64,000 nucleotides of DNA. Origin: Siderastrea siderea. Lineage: Eukaryota > Cnidaria > Anthozoa > Scleractinia > Rhizangiidae. Location of the stretch: the NCBI GenBank assembly GCA_964030785.1, contig OZ034966.1, positions 6,987,152 to 7,051,151 on the forward strand. The letters are read 5' to 3'. Below are positions 52,519-64,000 of the stretch, piece after piece (position 1 is the first letter of the stretch; each line of letters opens with the position of its first letter). The notes beneath the pieces are model-generated. The model saw only the letters and a program-made list of their open reading frames with translations, searched no databases and had not been told where the DNA came from. Made by a program: the position numbers and the translations under genes.

Positions 52519-53790
52519 AGTGGTCATATCACTGCACGAAAAAACGGATTTACAAGGATAGCAAAATCGCAGCAAATATGAAGTAAATACCATAAATGAT
52601 TAAATTTGATCATATTTGGTCAAATTCAAATGTCATGTTTGCACCACATTTGCATGAAAAGCAAATATGGTAAATACCGCGTTTACTCGATATTTATGCA
52701 ACGTAGCAAATGTGAACAGGAAGTACACATTTGAGACGGATTTACTCCTACAGTAATTATGAAGTGAAGTTAAATATTTGCTGCCCCAAAAGATGGATTT
52801 GCATGGGTGGCAAATATGAACCAAATACCATGTTTGCTGTACTTTGATAATATTTGCACATCAGTCAAATTTTGTGTTTGGAGCACATTTGCAAGCAAAG
52901 CAAAGTTGGTAAATACCGCGTTTACTCGATAGTTACCTGGACAGCAAATATGAAGCAAATGCCATGTTTGCTTTACTTTGGTCATATCTGCACGTAAATC
53001 AAATGACGTCTTTGCACCACATTTACAAACAAAGCAAAGATGGTAAATACCGCGTTTACTCGATGTTTACGTGGACAGCAAATATGAAGCAATTACCACG
53101 TTTGCTTTACTTTGGTCATATCTGCACGTACATCAAATGACATCTTTGCACCACCTTTACAAACAAAGCAAAGATGGTAAATACCGCGTTTACTCGATGT
53201 TTACATGGATAGCAAATATGAAGCAAATGCCATGTTTGTTTTGCTTTGGCCATATCTGCACGTACATCAAATGACGTGTTTGCACTACTTTTACAAACAA
53301 AGCAAAGATGGTAAATACCGCGTTTACTCGATGTTTACATGGATAGCAAATATGAAGCAAATGCCATGTTTGCTTTACTTTGGCCATATCTGCACATAAA
53401 TCAAATGACGTGTTTGCACCACATTTATAAACAAAGCAAAGATGGTAAATACCGCTTTTACTCGATGTTTACATGGATGGCAAATATGAAGGAAATGCCA
53501 TGTTAATTTTTTCTTTGGTCATATTTGCACATGAATCAAATCTCGTGTTTGGGCCATATTTACCAGTGAAGCAAAGACGGTGAATACAGGTCTTTGCTCC
53601 ATATTTACATACCGTAGCAAACGTGATAAATTTGTACACATTTAAGACAAATTCACTCAAAAGTAATTATGAAGCACGGTCAAATACAGTGTATATACTG
53701 CACGAAAAGATGGTTTTACCTGAAAAGGAAATATGACAAAAATGCCAGGTTTGCTTTCCGTTGGTCACATTTGCTTGCTCTTTTAGGCAA
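52519..53790. repeat. 134-bp satellite array
   Basis: About seven to eight head-to-tail units. The word GGTAAATACCGCGTTTACTC recurs at 52,909, 53,042, 53,176, 53,310 and 53,444, giving a period of 133-134 bp. Units at the edges are more diverged. Each unit also has AGCAAATATGAAGCAAATGC and CAAATGACGTGTTTGCACCAC. The array begins immediately beyond the viral element and has no counterpart on its left side. Confidence 0.9.
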
Positions 53791-54614
53791 AACTTGACAA
53801 TAACCGCGACAACAACTGTACTCTAAAGCATGTTCAGCAAAATGCCAATATTTATTCTTATTTCAGGGAGTGTTAGTCTTTTTAGAAGCAACAGTTAATT
53901 TAGCTGACCGTAAAGATAATTTTAAGGGCTAAATACATGTATTATCACCAACGTTTTTGTATATCAACTAATGCACCCAAGTTCCCTATTTCAAGTACAG
54001 TTCTACTTGCAATTATTAATTCAAATGTACAATATCAAACCAATTTTTGTGGTTACAAAACTAACAGCACACTATAACACAAAACGATCAGTTTCTTGAA
54101 TTGTAATCAGTGGTGACCAACAAATTCTTATTTTTTCATTACCAGGTCAAAGTGTCATAACTAATCAATTTCTCTTTTGTAAAAACTGCCACCTTAAGTG
54201 TAAGAATACTAAAATTGCACAACTAATGACACTTTCGTCAACAAAGTAAGGGTGGGAAAAGCAGAGTCACATGTTTCACTGGAAAGCTTTGCAAGAGCTA
54301 AACTGCATAGTTGTTTGAAAGCTGGTTAAAGCTAGCACAGGGGTAAAGGGTTTAACAAATGATTCTTTATCTCTTTCTTTGAAACCGTTTCCACTGCTTA
54401 TTTGTAGTTGTAGTTTGAACAAAAAGAATTAACAGGTATCCACATCATAAGCTACAAACTTGAATTCAAAACTGATACTAACCCTGGGTTAGCTTAATCC
54501 TGTTTTCTGCAACTGTGCTCTGATCTATTTTCTGAATGTCTTACAGGTAAGAGATTCTTCAACAGAATGCACTTTTCACTGCTTACAACTAAGTGCACCA
54601 GCAGCAATTAATTA
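53791..54614. other. Non-coding
   Basis: AT-rich sequence with no recognised feature. Confidence 0.5.
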
Positions 54615-54985
54615 TGAATCAGTCATTTCCAGCAGTGCTCATTCCCCCCTTCACCAGGTCAACCCCTGGGCATTAGGATTTTTAAAGAACAACCTGGCAA
54701 ATGCCCCCAGCTAAGGTAAAAGAAAAATACATGTATGTTAATTTCTTAGTTTTTGGGCTTACCTTCATTCTAGTAATCAAAGCTAAATTGAACTTGCCCA
54801 ATGAAGTTATCACTAAAAGGAAGTTACAGTACTGTGACATGAAAATCATGGGATGGCAAATGCCCTGGGGTAGACTAATGCCTGCCCCCCGTGAGGGACA
54901 ATAGGAAAAATGCCCCACTCATGCCTGCGAGTGGGGGGGTGGGGGGTGGGGATGGGCACTGCTGGAACTGACTGATGCATTACAT
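54615..54985. mobile_element. MITE-like inverted-repeat element
   Basis: The left arm AATCAGTCATTTCCAGCAGTGC (about 54,615-54,655) is matched in inverse by 54,945-54,985. The interior has several copies of GGGCATT/AATGCCC and G-runs. There is no coding sequence. Confidence 0.6.
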
Positions 54986-57900
54986 GTATATATAATGACA
55001 TTAAATTTCAGTGGAAGAGCTTATTATCAGGCTAGTGTAGTAATGTAGTGAAAAAACAGTGTCTCCAAATTCCACTTACATGCTTGAATGATGTTATGAC
55101 AAGAACTGTAAAGTAGGCAGCTGAGCAGTTAGTTTTTCATATGAACACTGATCCCAATGACCTGTTAACTGAATGAGAAGGCTGGGTGGGAAACATTTGA
55201 CGGAAGGCCTTTGGGTTGACAACTGGGAAGCAAAGGCTTGTGCACCAAGATCAAGCGCCGTATATTTTCCCATCCAACCTGACCTCAGTCAATTAGTAAC
55301 CATAATTTTATGCTTGATTTGATTGAAAAATTATGAAAACATCTTAGTGAATACTCAAGTGAAAATGAATAATTTTTGAATGTTCAGTTCCCTCTATAAA
55401 CATGCCATTGGTGCATCATGGTAGTTGTATGCAGCAAAACAAGTCCAAAATGAGCTTACCCAGAAGTCTTATTCAGTACATGAAATAAAATCCAGTGGTT
55501 TGTTTTATGATTAAAAATCATTCAAATCATTGGGTCTCGCAAACACCCTTAGAACCACAGGAAATGACCAAACATGCCACTTTAAATACAACAACCACGA
55601 TGCCTTCAAGTTGTGATCAAAGAGGGAACTGGGCACAGCACATGTACACATGCTAAATGAACCAAAAGAAATGTGTGGGCCCAAATCCAGCCCACACATG
55701 CTAGCTTATTAGGTTGCTTTCTATAGAATTGCATTAACAAGGCCAAATATTGACTACTTTAGAACCAATTTTTGTTGTCAGCAGTTTTTCTTTGAAAATG
55801 TAAAGGGTTTAGCGTCTCCAGGAACAGTGCAAGCATAAGGATTGCGTTCTTTTTTTGGATTGGCATAGTCTGTTTCATTAACAATTGTAGGACATTTGCA
55901 TGATGGCATCATTGACTACAACTACCACAATCAAATTAGTTTTTCCTTTCTTATTAAAATTGTGCAATCCCAGTGAAGTTTAATGACAATGGACCTAATT
56001 TGGGTGTATGAACAATGAGTGAGTCAGTGAGGCATGTTTGTTAGCGAGCCAAGAGTGCAAGATGCAAGGCACATAGTCACATGCAAGGCACAGTATAATA
56101 TTAATATTAATCCTACTGTAGTTTTCTTTCCCTATCTTCGATTACTCAGACCAGTGAGGCAGCAATTTCCTTTGATTATGAAGGTCATTTCTCTTCTCGA
56201 TTGCTCTTTAATTTATCTGTCTTTATCCTGGAATTGTTTTGTTTTGTTTTGGTCATGGCAACAGTCAAGATAAAAATGTAGCTTTGATTCCCACAAAACA
56301 ACGAGCGCAGTAGGCTTTTTGTCAGTATGTTGCATACAACAAACTTGTACTGTCTAAATAGGTAGATTTGCAGTGGTGCAACAGATGTAAGAGTAAGTCA
56401 AAACATCTAAATCGAGCACGACATACAATGTTCTTACATGTACATGTACACTGCTGAACTCAGCAACTGTTATATGACAGTTTGCTTAGGCTTCCATAAA
56501 GTGTTTGACCGCTGTGGACTTGCTGACTCAATTGAATTTCTCAATTTACTCCATTTCTACAGCTGTACCCTCAGCCTTTTTCTTCCGAATTGTGGACTTA
56601 CATGTTTGTGTTGCTCGTGCGACTGGCTGGCATGTTGGTAACCCTTAATCAGAAAAGAAAAACTGAAGGATTCTGGTAGTTGTAGTCAAATGTGTCCCAT
56701 TCTGCGCTGTGCTAGTGCATAGTACTTACACTTGGATCTTAAAATCATCATTGGTGTCTGCCTTTGATACCTAATGTTCAGCAGATAATCCCTGCTTTCC
56801 ATGCACTTGTTCTTCTTGTCCGTCTTGACTAATTTGTTGCCCAATGCTGTTGTCTTTTTTTTCTGTGAAGACACAACACAGTCAAACTAAACCATGATAA
56901 CTAAAAGATACATGTCATACTATTGCATTTTAAGGCTGCGATTTGTCGGCCACGATAAATCGGGAAGCGAATTGGTTTATGTACAGTGCAAGCACTGCTC
57001 ATGCATTTTTTTTTGGGGTAAAAGCTTTTTTATAAAACGTTTTGGAAAACAAAATGGTAGATGCTAGATAGTTAGTTTGTTTTCAGCTAAAATACTGCAG
57101 ATATAATTTGTTTTGCCCCAATTCTTTTGTAGGTTGCGTTTTCGTTCTTCAAATCGGGCCCGACACGTGAAAATCTGTGAAGCGGTCACGGATTTTTCTG
57201 AATTGGCCGGCTTGTCGGATTGGAGTCGCGCCCCCATCGGATTGCCATTCACAGGCGCTGATTTGCTCCCCGATTTGTCGTGGCCGACAAATCGGCCTGA
57301 CAAGTCGCAGCATGTAAATTAGCCTTTAGTTGCACACAAATATTTACTTTGCTCTGCAGTGGAGGCCGGTACTGTGGGAAAAACTAAAGTAGACACATTT
57401 TTAAAAGAGCAATTTTGAAAGTCACAAAACAACAATCAAGAGTAAACAATATCAATGAATGATTTCAAATGATTTTAGCAATCAGTGAGAATCAATAAAG
57501 AAAAAGGTTTGTGACCTTTATTAATTTAGATTGCTGATAGCAATGAAGAATGCTTGTTATTAATTGCCATAGATCCCAGAAGTTCAGACTTTTAACAAAA
57601 ACACACAAATAAAAAACAAGGTCACTTCTTAGGGCTATCTTCCTTCCAAAATAAACATCAAAACATAGAGACAAAATAATTTCAATAGACAAAATTAAAC
57701 AGTAGATTGAGGCAAAGACTATTATGCACCTGTCATTTAAAAACCCCGAACCCCCCTCCCCCCCACCCCTCGGGCATGACCAGGGCATCCACTTTTTATG
57801 CAAATGAAAGCCAGTGAATTCCCCGGTCCCCAGGGGAAAAGTGAATGGTGAACTCCCCACCCCCATACATGTATGTCCAACAAACAGGGTACTCCCTTTT

Positions 57901-58765
57901 AAATGTCAACTCGTAACAAGGGATGACAAATATGATGATAGCCGTGAAATGAAAACATTATGTGGCAACACTTGAAACCCCTCCATGGACAAGAAAAGAC
58001 AACTATTTCAACATAATCTTTCTATTTTACATCTTGATGTCAGAAAATGCAAGATCACAACAAATTACACCTCATGTTTTAGCAATAGTCTTCTGAAGTT
58101 AGAATAACTCAAGCTTAACAAATGTATTTCTTGTCAAAATGAAAGTAGGTCATAAAGAAGCAATCCCCAGTTAGACCCTTATCGAAACAACACAAAACAA
58201 CGCATAACTTAATCATTAATATTAACATTGAAAATAGCTTAACTTGTTCGTCGATAGGTCAAGTCAGTGAGTTTAAATGCATACTATTTTAATATCTATA
58301 CAGTATCATTGAAAATATGCCCACCTTTCCTTACTAGACTTAAGAAATCTTCGGCTACAAGGGCCTTTTTTAAACCGGAAAGGCAGAAAGACGTTTCACA
58401 GAGCATTTTAATTTGCAGCTTTGTATCGCTTTGCTTTACAATTCGCTTCGATCGTTCAATCAAAGGAGTGATGATAATGTGTGCAAAATTACTATGTGGC
58501 ATGAAAATGAAAACCGCTGACCAGGGAGTAACTGCCCCGCTTATTCCCCGGCCAGGGAGGCTAAGGCCGTGATTTCTTGTGTGTTCCCCGGCTACCGGGG
58601 GACGAAAATGGAGTGAATATGAAGTGAAAGTCCCCTCATTACCCCGGCCATGCCTGGGGGGGGGGGGGACCGGGGGTGTCAAATGACTTGTGCATTAGTC
58701 CCAAGACCTCTGGCCTCACTTGAAGAAGGCAAGCTGTGCAACTGAAATCACTAAAGATGGCTTTT
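54986..58765. other. Long non-coding stretch
   Basis: About 3.8 kb without convincing exons on either strand. Small frames exist, but none has a domain or coding-like composition. Around 56,950 and 57,280-57,300 the words TGTCGGCCACGATAAATCGG / CGATTTGTCGTGGCCGACAA are inverted copies, so 56,935-57,310 may be a decayed MITE. C-rich runs near 57,745-57,775 and 58,655-58,670 resemble mini-element edges. Confidence 0.4.
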
Positions 58766-58947
58766 TAAGTGATTGTTCTATAAGTTTGACTGCCAAAACC
58801 AATTACTAGCGATCAGAAAATGATAATTAATTGATAATTTATCAATAATTTATGAATAAGTGATTGTTCTATAAGTTTGACTGCCAAAACCAATTACTAG
58901 CGATCAGAAAATGATAATTAATTGATAATTTATCAATAATTATTATT
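58766..58947 (+). repeat. 91-bp tandem duplication
   Basis: The unit starting TAAGTGATTGTTCTATAAGT at 58,766 is repeated at 58,857 almost without change, which points to a recent origin. Confidence 0.85.
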
Positions 58948-60458
58948 TCTGATATCAATTTCTATTGAGTGACTATAGTTACCGGTATATTGAGCATGTG
59001 CCTGGCAACAGCAACTGAGGAATATTATTTTTGTAATATTCAGTCTGAGTGAAAAGCTTAACAACACTAAAACGCGACTTTTCTTTTAAAGTAATAATCT
59101 CTGTTAGCCTGCCAGTCGAAGGGGTTTCATGCAAATGCTGTATAAAAACATTACATGCACGTACGCCATACGCTCATTCACACGTCCTGTAGTTGCAGCA
59201 AAACAACACTTGTTTAAAACGTAAATATGGAGCTGCACAATTTGTTGAGTATTCATGACTTGCTCTGGTTTTCAGAGAAACCGGTTGAGGTTAGGGGAAA
59301 TCATTGAACACAATTCACACTAACCTTGAAAGTCCAGGTCGGTTGTTCGCTTCCATCGTTCCAGTGTCAACCGTGGAATCGCCAGAACATTGTGAAACAG
59401 TTTCTTAGAGACCCGTCGGCTTCTGGTCCTCCTTCATTCCGACCTCTGTGAACTGCTTTTACGACGTGAACCTCGCTATTTTCTACCATTTTGTTACGAA
59501 ATGAAACGAAGTCCTTCTGTTTCAGGCTTGAAATAAACGCCTACCAGCTAGGGTTGCGCGCGCATAGCATAATTTTATAACGGCTTTCACAGAATAAATT
59601 AACTTGAAAAGAGAGAGGAGGGGAGGGGAGGGACGATAAGCACAAACTCAATTTGCTTAGAAATTTTAAATGTCATCCCTATCAAAAAGTAGCAATTTGA
59701 ACAAAGTTACCCATCCTTTTCTCGAGAAGAGAGAATCAAGGTTAAACCTAACAAATTCATACCACCTATTCCTTCGATCTTCCCAGGGGGACTCCGGAAA
59801 CTTCACACTCCTTTGACACTGCAACTGTCCAAAAGTATCGCGGACGAATATCGCGCGGGACTTGACGAATTTTGGCGCGGATGTTGTGAACGCAAGGGCT
59901 ATGGCTACATGTTATATTTTATAGTTTTGTACGTTTCTTGTTCCTGGTAAAATGAAAACGGTGCTGTTTCTAACTTTCGGATGTATCAGGTTCACCCAGC
60001 GCACGAAAATAGCCTTTCCACTGTGCAGTTTTAGCAAAATGGAAGCTACATACGGGTAGCCCACGTTTCGACTTGGATCATCAGCCCCGGTCATCAGCAA
60101 AAATGTCCACGTCTCATCCGAACAAAAAAGGAATTCATCAGTCCATGATGAAATGCATCGCTGTTGAAACTGGTAAGTTGACAAACTACTTTATTTTGTA
60201 TTTGACTATTGGTCCTACTGATATCATCTTGGGCTTTCCAAAGGGCCTAATATAAGGGAACGCTATTGGGAGCAATTTCAGAATACCCGGCCACTTCATT
60301 TAGGCTTACATCTTCTTCTTCTTCCTCGGATAACCCACCTCCTTCTTAATGAAGATTCTCGTGAGCATCAGTGCAGGTGCTATTTCTAAAATTCTCTATT
60401 TCTAAGATTCTCATGAGCGTCAGTGCAGGTGCTTGGGAATTAAAAAATTAGGGTATGG
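58948..60458. other. Non-coding
   Basis: No gene is seen. A small frame at 59,912-60,184 on the minus strand has no recognisable domain. Confidence 0.4.
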
Positions 60459-60788
60459 TCAGTGGCTATTGGCAAAGTGGCACCACAGCCGGTCCTTAAA
60501 GGCTTCCAGGCTAGGTGAGAGAACCACGGAATCTGGGAGGCTATTCCAATCACGAACAGTTCTTGGCACGAATGACATTTGATGGTAATTTGTATGAGAA
60601 AATGGGACTTCATAGCCCATGCAGTTTACATGTCTTGATGGTCTCCTTTGTGGACGCATGAGTTGTTGAGTACCCAGGTCAGCCAAGCCGTTGTGAAGTT
60701 TGTACATCATGCACAGTCTCAGGGCTTGCCTTCTAATTTGGAGCGTATACCAGCCAAGTGTGTAAGAAGCCGCAACATTTGAATGCAA
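60459..60788 (-). pseudogene. C-terminal remnant of a non-LTR retrotransposon ORF2
   Basis: The frame contains LGWYTLQIRRQALRLCMMYK, then SFVPRTVRDWNSLPDSVV and SLEAFKDRL. This series is the usual extreme C-terminus of CR1/Jockey-like LINE reverse transcriptases. No reverse transcriptase core lies upstream, so it is a 5'-truncated insertion, as is common for LINEs. It is on the minus strand and ends at 60,459. The protein would have completed target-primed reverse transcription. Alone it is inert. Confidence 0.7.
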
Positions 60789-60910
60789 ATTTGAGCACTA
60801 CAAATTTTTCTAGGAATATTGCCAGTCTTATCTCATGATCAAATTGCACAAGAAGTCATGTGACTGCCTTTTATAGATATATTCTACTGTGAATATTACA
60901 GGTTTCAGTA

Positions 60911-61050
60911 CAGTCAAAGCTCTCATCAGCGACCACCTCTGGAATTCCGAAAAGTGGTCACAGCTAGAGCTGGCTGCTCATGAGAAGGAGCTCTTCTTTA
61001 AGGGACCACGAGGTACAACAGAAGAGGATGGTCGCTTATGAGAGCTTTTA
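60911..61050. mobile_element. MITE with AAAGCTCTCAT ends
   Basis: AAAGCTCTCATCAGCGACCA on the left and TGGTCGCTTATGAGAGCTTT on the right are inverted repeats, about 140 bp in total. There is no coding sequence. Confidence 0.7.
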
Positions 61051-61853
61051 GCATAAAGCCTGGCATATGTTGATGGTCACCAATATTACTGTAGCAAAAA
61101 TGTTACAAAATTTTATACAAGATTATCGCGCACGTACAAGTCAATGAACCAGTAGTGCTTATGCTATGTATTACTCTGAATTTGCCCAAAAAGTGAGTAG
61201 TTTTATTACAGTGCTGCTTGCTGTACCCTTGCCACCAGACAAAGTTTTTCATTAGTTTGTGACAACTTTTTGACATCTTTCTGACAACTTCCCGATGGGT
61301 TTTGTTTCAACTGGTCAATTAGAATGCAAGAAATGTGGGAGACGGAGTTGATAAGTTCCACACTCCAGTGCTCGACACTAACTTTTTTGGATACTAGGCA
61401 ATGGGCTAGTGAGTAACGGAAATCACTAGCCCACAAGGAAGAGCCACTAGCCCATACCCCCCCCCCAAAAAAAAAGCAGAAAAAAGTCCACTTAAGGAAA
61501 TAGGTCTCCTTTCCTTTCTCCTCCTCCCCTGAAACACCCTTCTCTTTCTCCAGTGACACTTAGTAAGAAAAGGCTAATGATATATTAAAAAAATAAAAAA
61601 ATGAACACTTACTCTGTCGTCTTTGTTTTCTTTATTAATATAAAAGTCATCTTGTTACTTTTAGAGATGAGCACAGTCTCAAGTCTAAGACACAATGTTT
61701 TCTTTTAAATTTAAATAATCAACAATTCAATGACTTTAGCAGTGACTTCATTGAAGTACTAGAGTTCATGGCAACTGCCAGCATGTTGTGAACACAACAA
61801 GAATGATTCGTAAAGTGACATTTTCAAAGTGTTCAGTTGCATGAACAGTGAGT
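61051..61853. other. Non-coding, 3' flank of the transposase
   Basis: T- and A-rich runs occur with no recognised gene. The end of the hAT element may lie here, but no TIR could be assigned. Confidence 0.4.
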
Positions 61854-63982
61854 CTACTCTGCATCTCTTCTATTCTGATCCATGTACTCTGGTCTTCTCC
61901 TTCTTTCACCTGAAGTTAACCAGTGTGCAACTGCTCTTGTCGCATCATATTCTCCATGGCTTGGGCCATTGATCGCAATGTGCATCAGAGCACTAACTGT
62001 TGGGACCTCAAGGCTTGCTCTGTGGTCCGTCATGATTCTGTTTAAGCAGCTGTTGCCTCTTTCAACACAAGCAGTCTGGACTGGAATAATTAAACACAGT
62101 TCTACCACCATGAGCATATTTGGAAATTCATTCCCAAAAGCTGTAAATACATGACACCAAAAGTGCTGAATGCTTTGTTCCCTCAACTGAGGCCTTCTGT
62201 ACACTAACAGTTTTAGTTCAAGCCATTCATCCAGACAGGCTTGTTCATCAAAATTATGCCTTGTGAGAAGAGCTTGGAAATGGTGAATTATGTCAGTTAG
62301 CTTGTTCTCACCAAAGATGAGGAGATCTTGTCTCTCTCTTGGCCACAACAGGGGGTTGCTGAGATCTGCTGCTCCACGGAGGACAGGATCCTCCTGGAAA
62401 TTGGAAAATCTCTTGTGAAAGTATTCCTTGGCAGATGTGATAAGTCCTGATTTGATGGACATTAAGGAAGCATCATCTCCATTCACTCTCTTGCGATGAG
62501 TTTCTTTGAACATGTTGTCATCAGTAATCTCCGCACAAAATGATCTAACATGCTCACCAGGCCTGAGGTTCATAGCATCTAAAGCTCCACAGAGGGTGTC
62601 AATTTTAAGCTGTACAGCTGAGACAGTCACATCATCTCTTTGAAAAAGTAAAGATACCTTGCTAACTTCTTTGACGACATCCAGCAAAAGGTGCATGAAC
62701 TTCAAGAATTTAAAACTCTTTAATTTCTTGGAGTAGTTAGTGGCCCTTCGTTGCATTTCAGCACTACTGTCTCTTGCCTGAGAAGCATGTTCAAAATGGA
62801 GAACAATGATCTTGTAGTTCTTGCAGAGCAGTACCTCTAGAGCTCGATGCAAGTGGGGCACCCATCTAGAACCATCAGCCTTGGTGCATTTGTAGGCCTT
62901 CTCATCCATTGATTCAGCCAAGTCTTTCAACTCTTTTAGTGCCTTGCAGGAATACTTGTAATACTTCCACATGCCTTGCAACATTTCTTTCACTTCTCGG
63001 AAGAGGGGGATAGCCTTAAGTGTGTCTTGTAATCCTAGTTCTAGGTTATGTGCGATGCAATGGACACTAATAAGGCTTGGGATATCTCGTTTTAAGATAC
63101 CAAACACTCCACCATGCTGTCCCACCATCACAGAGGCTCCATCTGTTCCAAGGCAGGCAGTTTTATTCTTCCAATTCTGGTCTTTCTCATCCATGGCTAA
63201 CGTGATAGCTTCTGTAATCCCTTGAGCTTTGCCATTTGGACATTCTTTCAAGGCAACAAAGGTGTTGACTGCTTTACCATTTTCTAACAACCTAACATAA
63301 ACATCAAGAACTTCTCTGGTACCAACATCAGTCGCACCATCAGCCATGATACTGATAAATCTTGCACTTGTCAGTGTTTGAGACAAATCACAATTAAACT
63401 GCTCTGCCATAGCTCTGATAAAGTTCTTACATGCTTTATCGTTGTGGTAGGTTTGCCCTAATTTCACTCCATGTTTTGCCTCTAAAGAAGCAATATTTTC
63501 AAATACAGTGAATGGAAGTTCAAGTTTGGCGACAAAATAGGCTATATCGAACAACTTTTCCATCTTCATTTGCACTTCCTCTGATACAGCAGCAAGTGCT
63601 CTCGGAAGTGGAGCTTGTTGAGGATTGAGTCGAAACACAGAGGCTTTTGTAGCTTGTACGTGGGGTATGGAACTTTCATGACTTTTTATGGAATCCAAAC
63701 GGAAATTTTCTGTTCCTGTGACGAAGGCCGAGGTCGGATTTGCTAGTCGCTCAGCACTATTGTTAGAGTCCAAACACGTTCCACAAAACATTTTACCTTC
63801 CATGAACTTCAGCCACGGGTAAGTTTGTTTCCAACTTGGTTGAAAAATTCTGCATTTTTTTTCTCTTCGTGTGGTGTCTTGTCGTCTGTTGAAGAATGCG
63901 ACTCTGGCTGGGGATTATGAGCCTCGGAAGGACGTTTTCTCGAAGACTGTGGTGTGTTGAAATAGCTTGAAATCTTCTTCAT
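61854..63982 (-). pseudogene. hAT-type transposase, TTF/ZNF862-like, one frameshift
   Basis: A start at 63,982 (MKKISSYFNTPQ) gives an N-terminal region followed by a TTF/BED-like segment with Trp and FCGTCL. The long frame then runs from 63,803 to 61,854. RNase-H-type signatures are ISIMADGATDVGTRE (first Asp), CLGTDGASVMVGQHGG (second Asp) and HCIAHNLELGLQD. The C-terminus has the hAT dimerisation pattern CVERGNSCLNRIMTDHRASL. The frame changes in a run of eight A's (minus strand) at about 63,856-63,863, so the N-terminus is out of frame unless this is a sequencing error. Domesticated ZNF862/KIAA1586-like genes look similar. Without TIRs I cannot tell a transposon from a domesticated gene. 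Confidence 0.75.
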
Positions 63983-64000
63983 TGCAGAGAGACTGTAACA

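Noticed and set aside
52519..53790. CRISPR array
   Set aside because: The regular 134-bp units are repeated along their whole length with no unique spacers, in eukaryotic DNA. It is a satellite.
36500..53850. Terminal inverted repeats of the viral element
   Set aside because: I compared both flanks by eye and found no inverted match. An alignment of 35.9-38.3 kb against 52.2-54 kb reversed would settle it.

Overview
This window looks like nuclear DNA of a cnidarian, most likely an anthozoan (coral or anemone). The reasons are AT-rich non-coding DNA dense with small inverted-repeat elements, an L1/Tx1-type LINE, a Penelope-like retroelement with a GIY-YIG nuclease, a tRNA-derived SINE, and a Polinton/adintovirus-type element of the kind common in marine invertebrate genomes. 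The taxonomic placement is inference. I see only one likely host gene, two exons of an ENDOD1-like DNA/RNA non-specific nuclease at 19.3-20.05 kb. A second, weaker candidate exon lies at 17.4-17.7 kb.

0-36 kb is a nested graveyard of repeats. A dispersed repeat (287-12,494) was split by an L1-like LINE (1,523-11,765), which has an 8-bp target-site duplication, an A-tail and a twin-priming 5' inversion. The LINE was split by a MITE (8,010-8,562). A 4.5-kb DNA transposon with 18-bp TIRs and a 9-bp duplication (3,457-8,000) then landed beside the MITE. A second copy of the dispersed repeat lies at 32.9-35.4 kb and shows the empty LINE site. Between the two copies are TIR and foldback elements, tRNA-like SINE copies, an 11-bp minisatellite arranged as a giant hairpin, a duplicated 1.1-kb block and the Penelope-like element (25.0-26.85 kb).

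36.7-52.5 kb holds the main find, a Polinton/adintovirus-like endogenous viral element of about 14-16 kb. From right to left on the minus strand it carries a small unknown ORF, a DDE integrase with chromodomain, two tandem penton-like genes, three small basic or GG-motif proteins, the major capsid protein, an adenovirus-type cysteine protease, a packaging ATPase, several unknown or conserved small proteins, a two-TM protein, a PLA2-domain protein and a protein-primed type B DNA polymerase. Two genes, one with four 15-residue basic repeats, run on the plus strand between the PLA2 gene and polB. The capsid, protease, PLA2 and most small genes are intact. The polymerase, ATPase, integrase, both pentons and the repeat protein carry nonsense codons, frameshifts or deletions, so this copy is dead. 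Repeated [Q/M]-x-G-G motifs in the small basic proteins look like sites for the element's own protease. TATAAAA boxes sit 30-70 bp upstream of many genes. The right end runs directly into a 134-bp satellite (52.5-53.8 kb) and no terminal inverted repeat was found.

53.8-64 kb is mostly unrecognised non-coding DNA with MITEs, a 91-bp tandem duplication and a LINE 3' remnant (60.5 kb). It ends in a hAT-type transposase gene (ZNF862/TTF-like, 61.9-63.98 kb) with one homopolymer frameshift.
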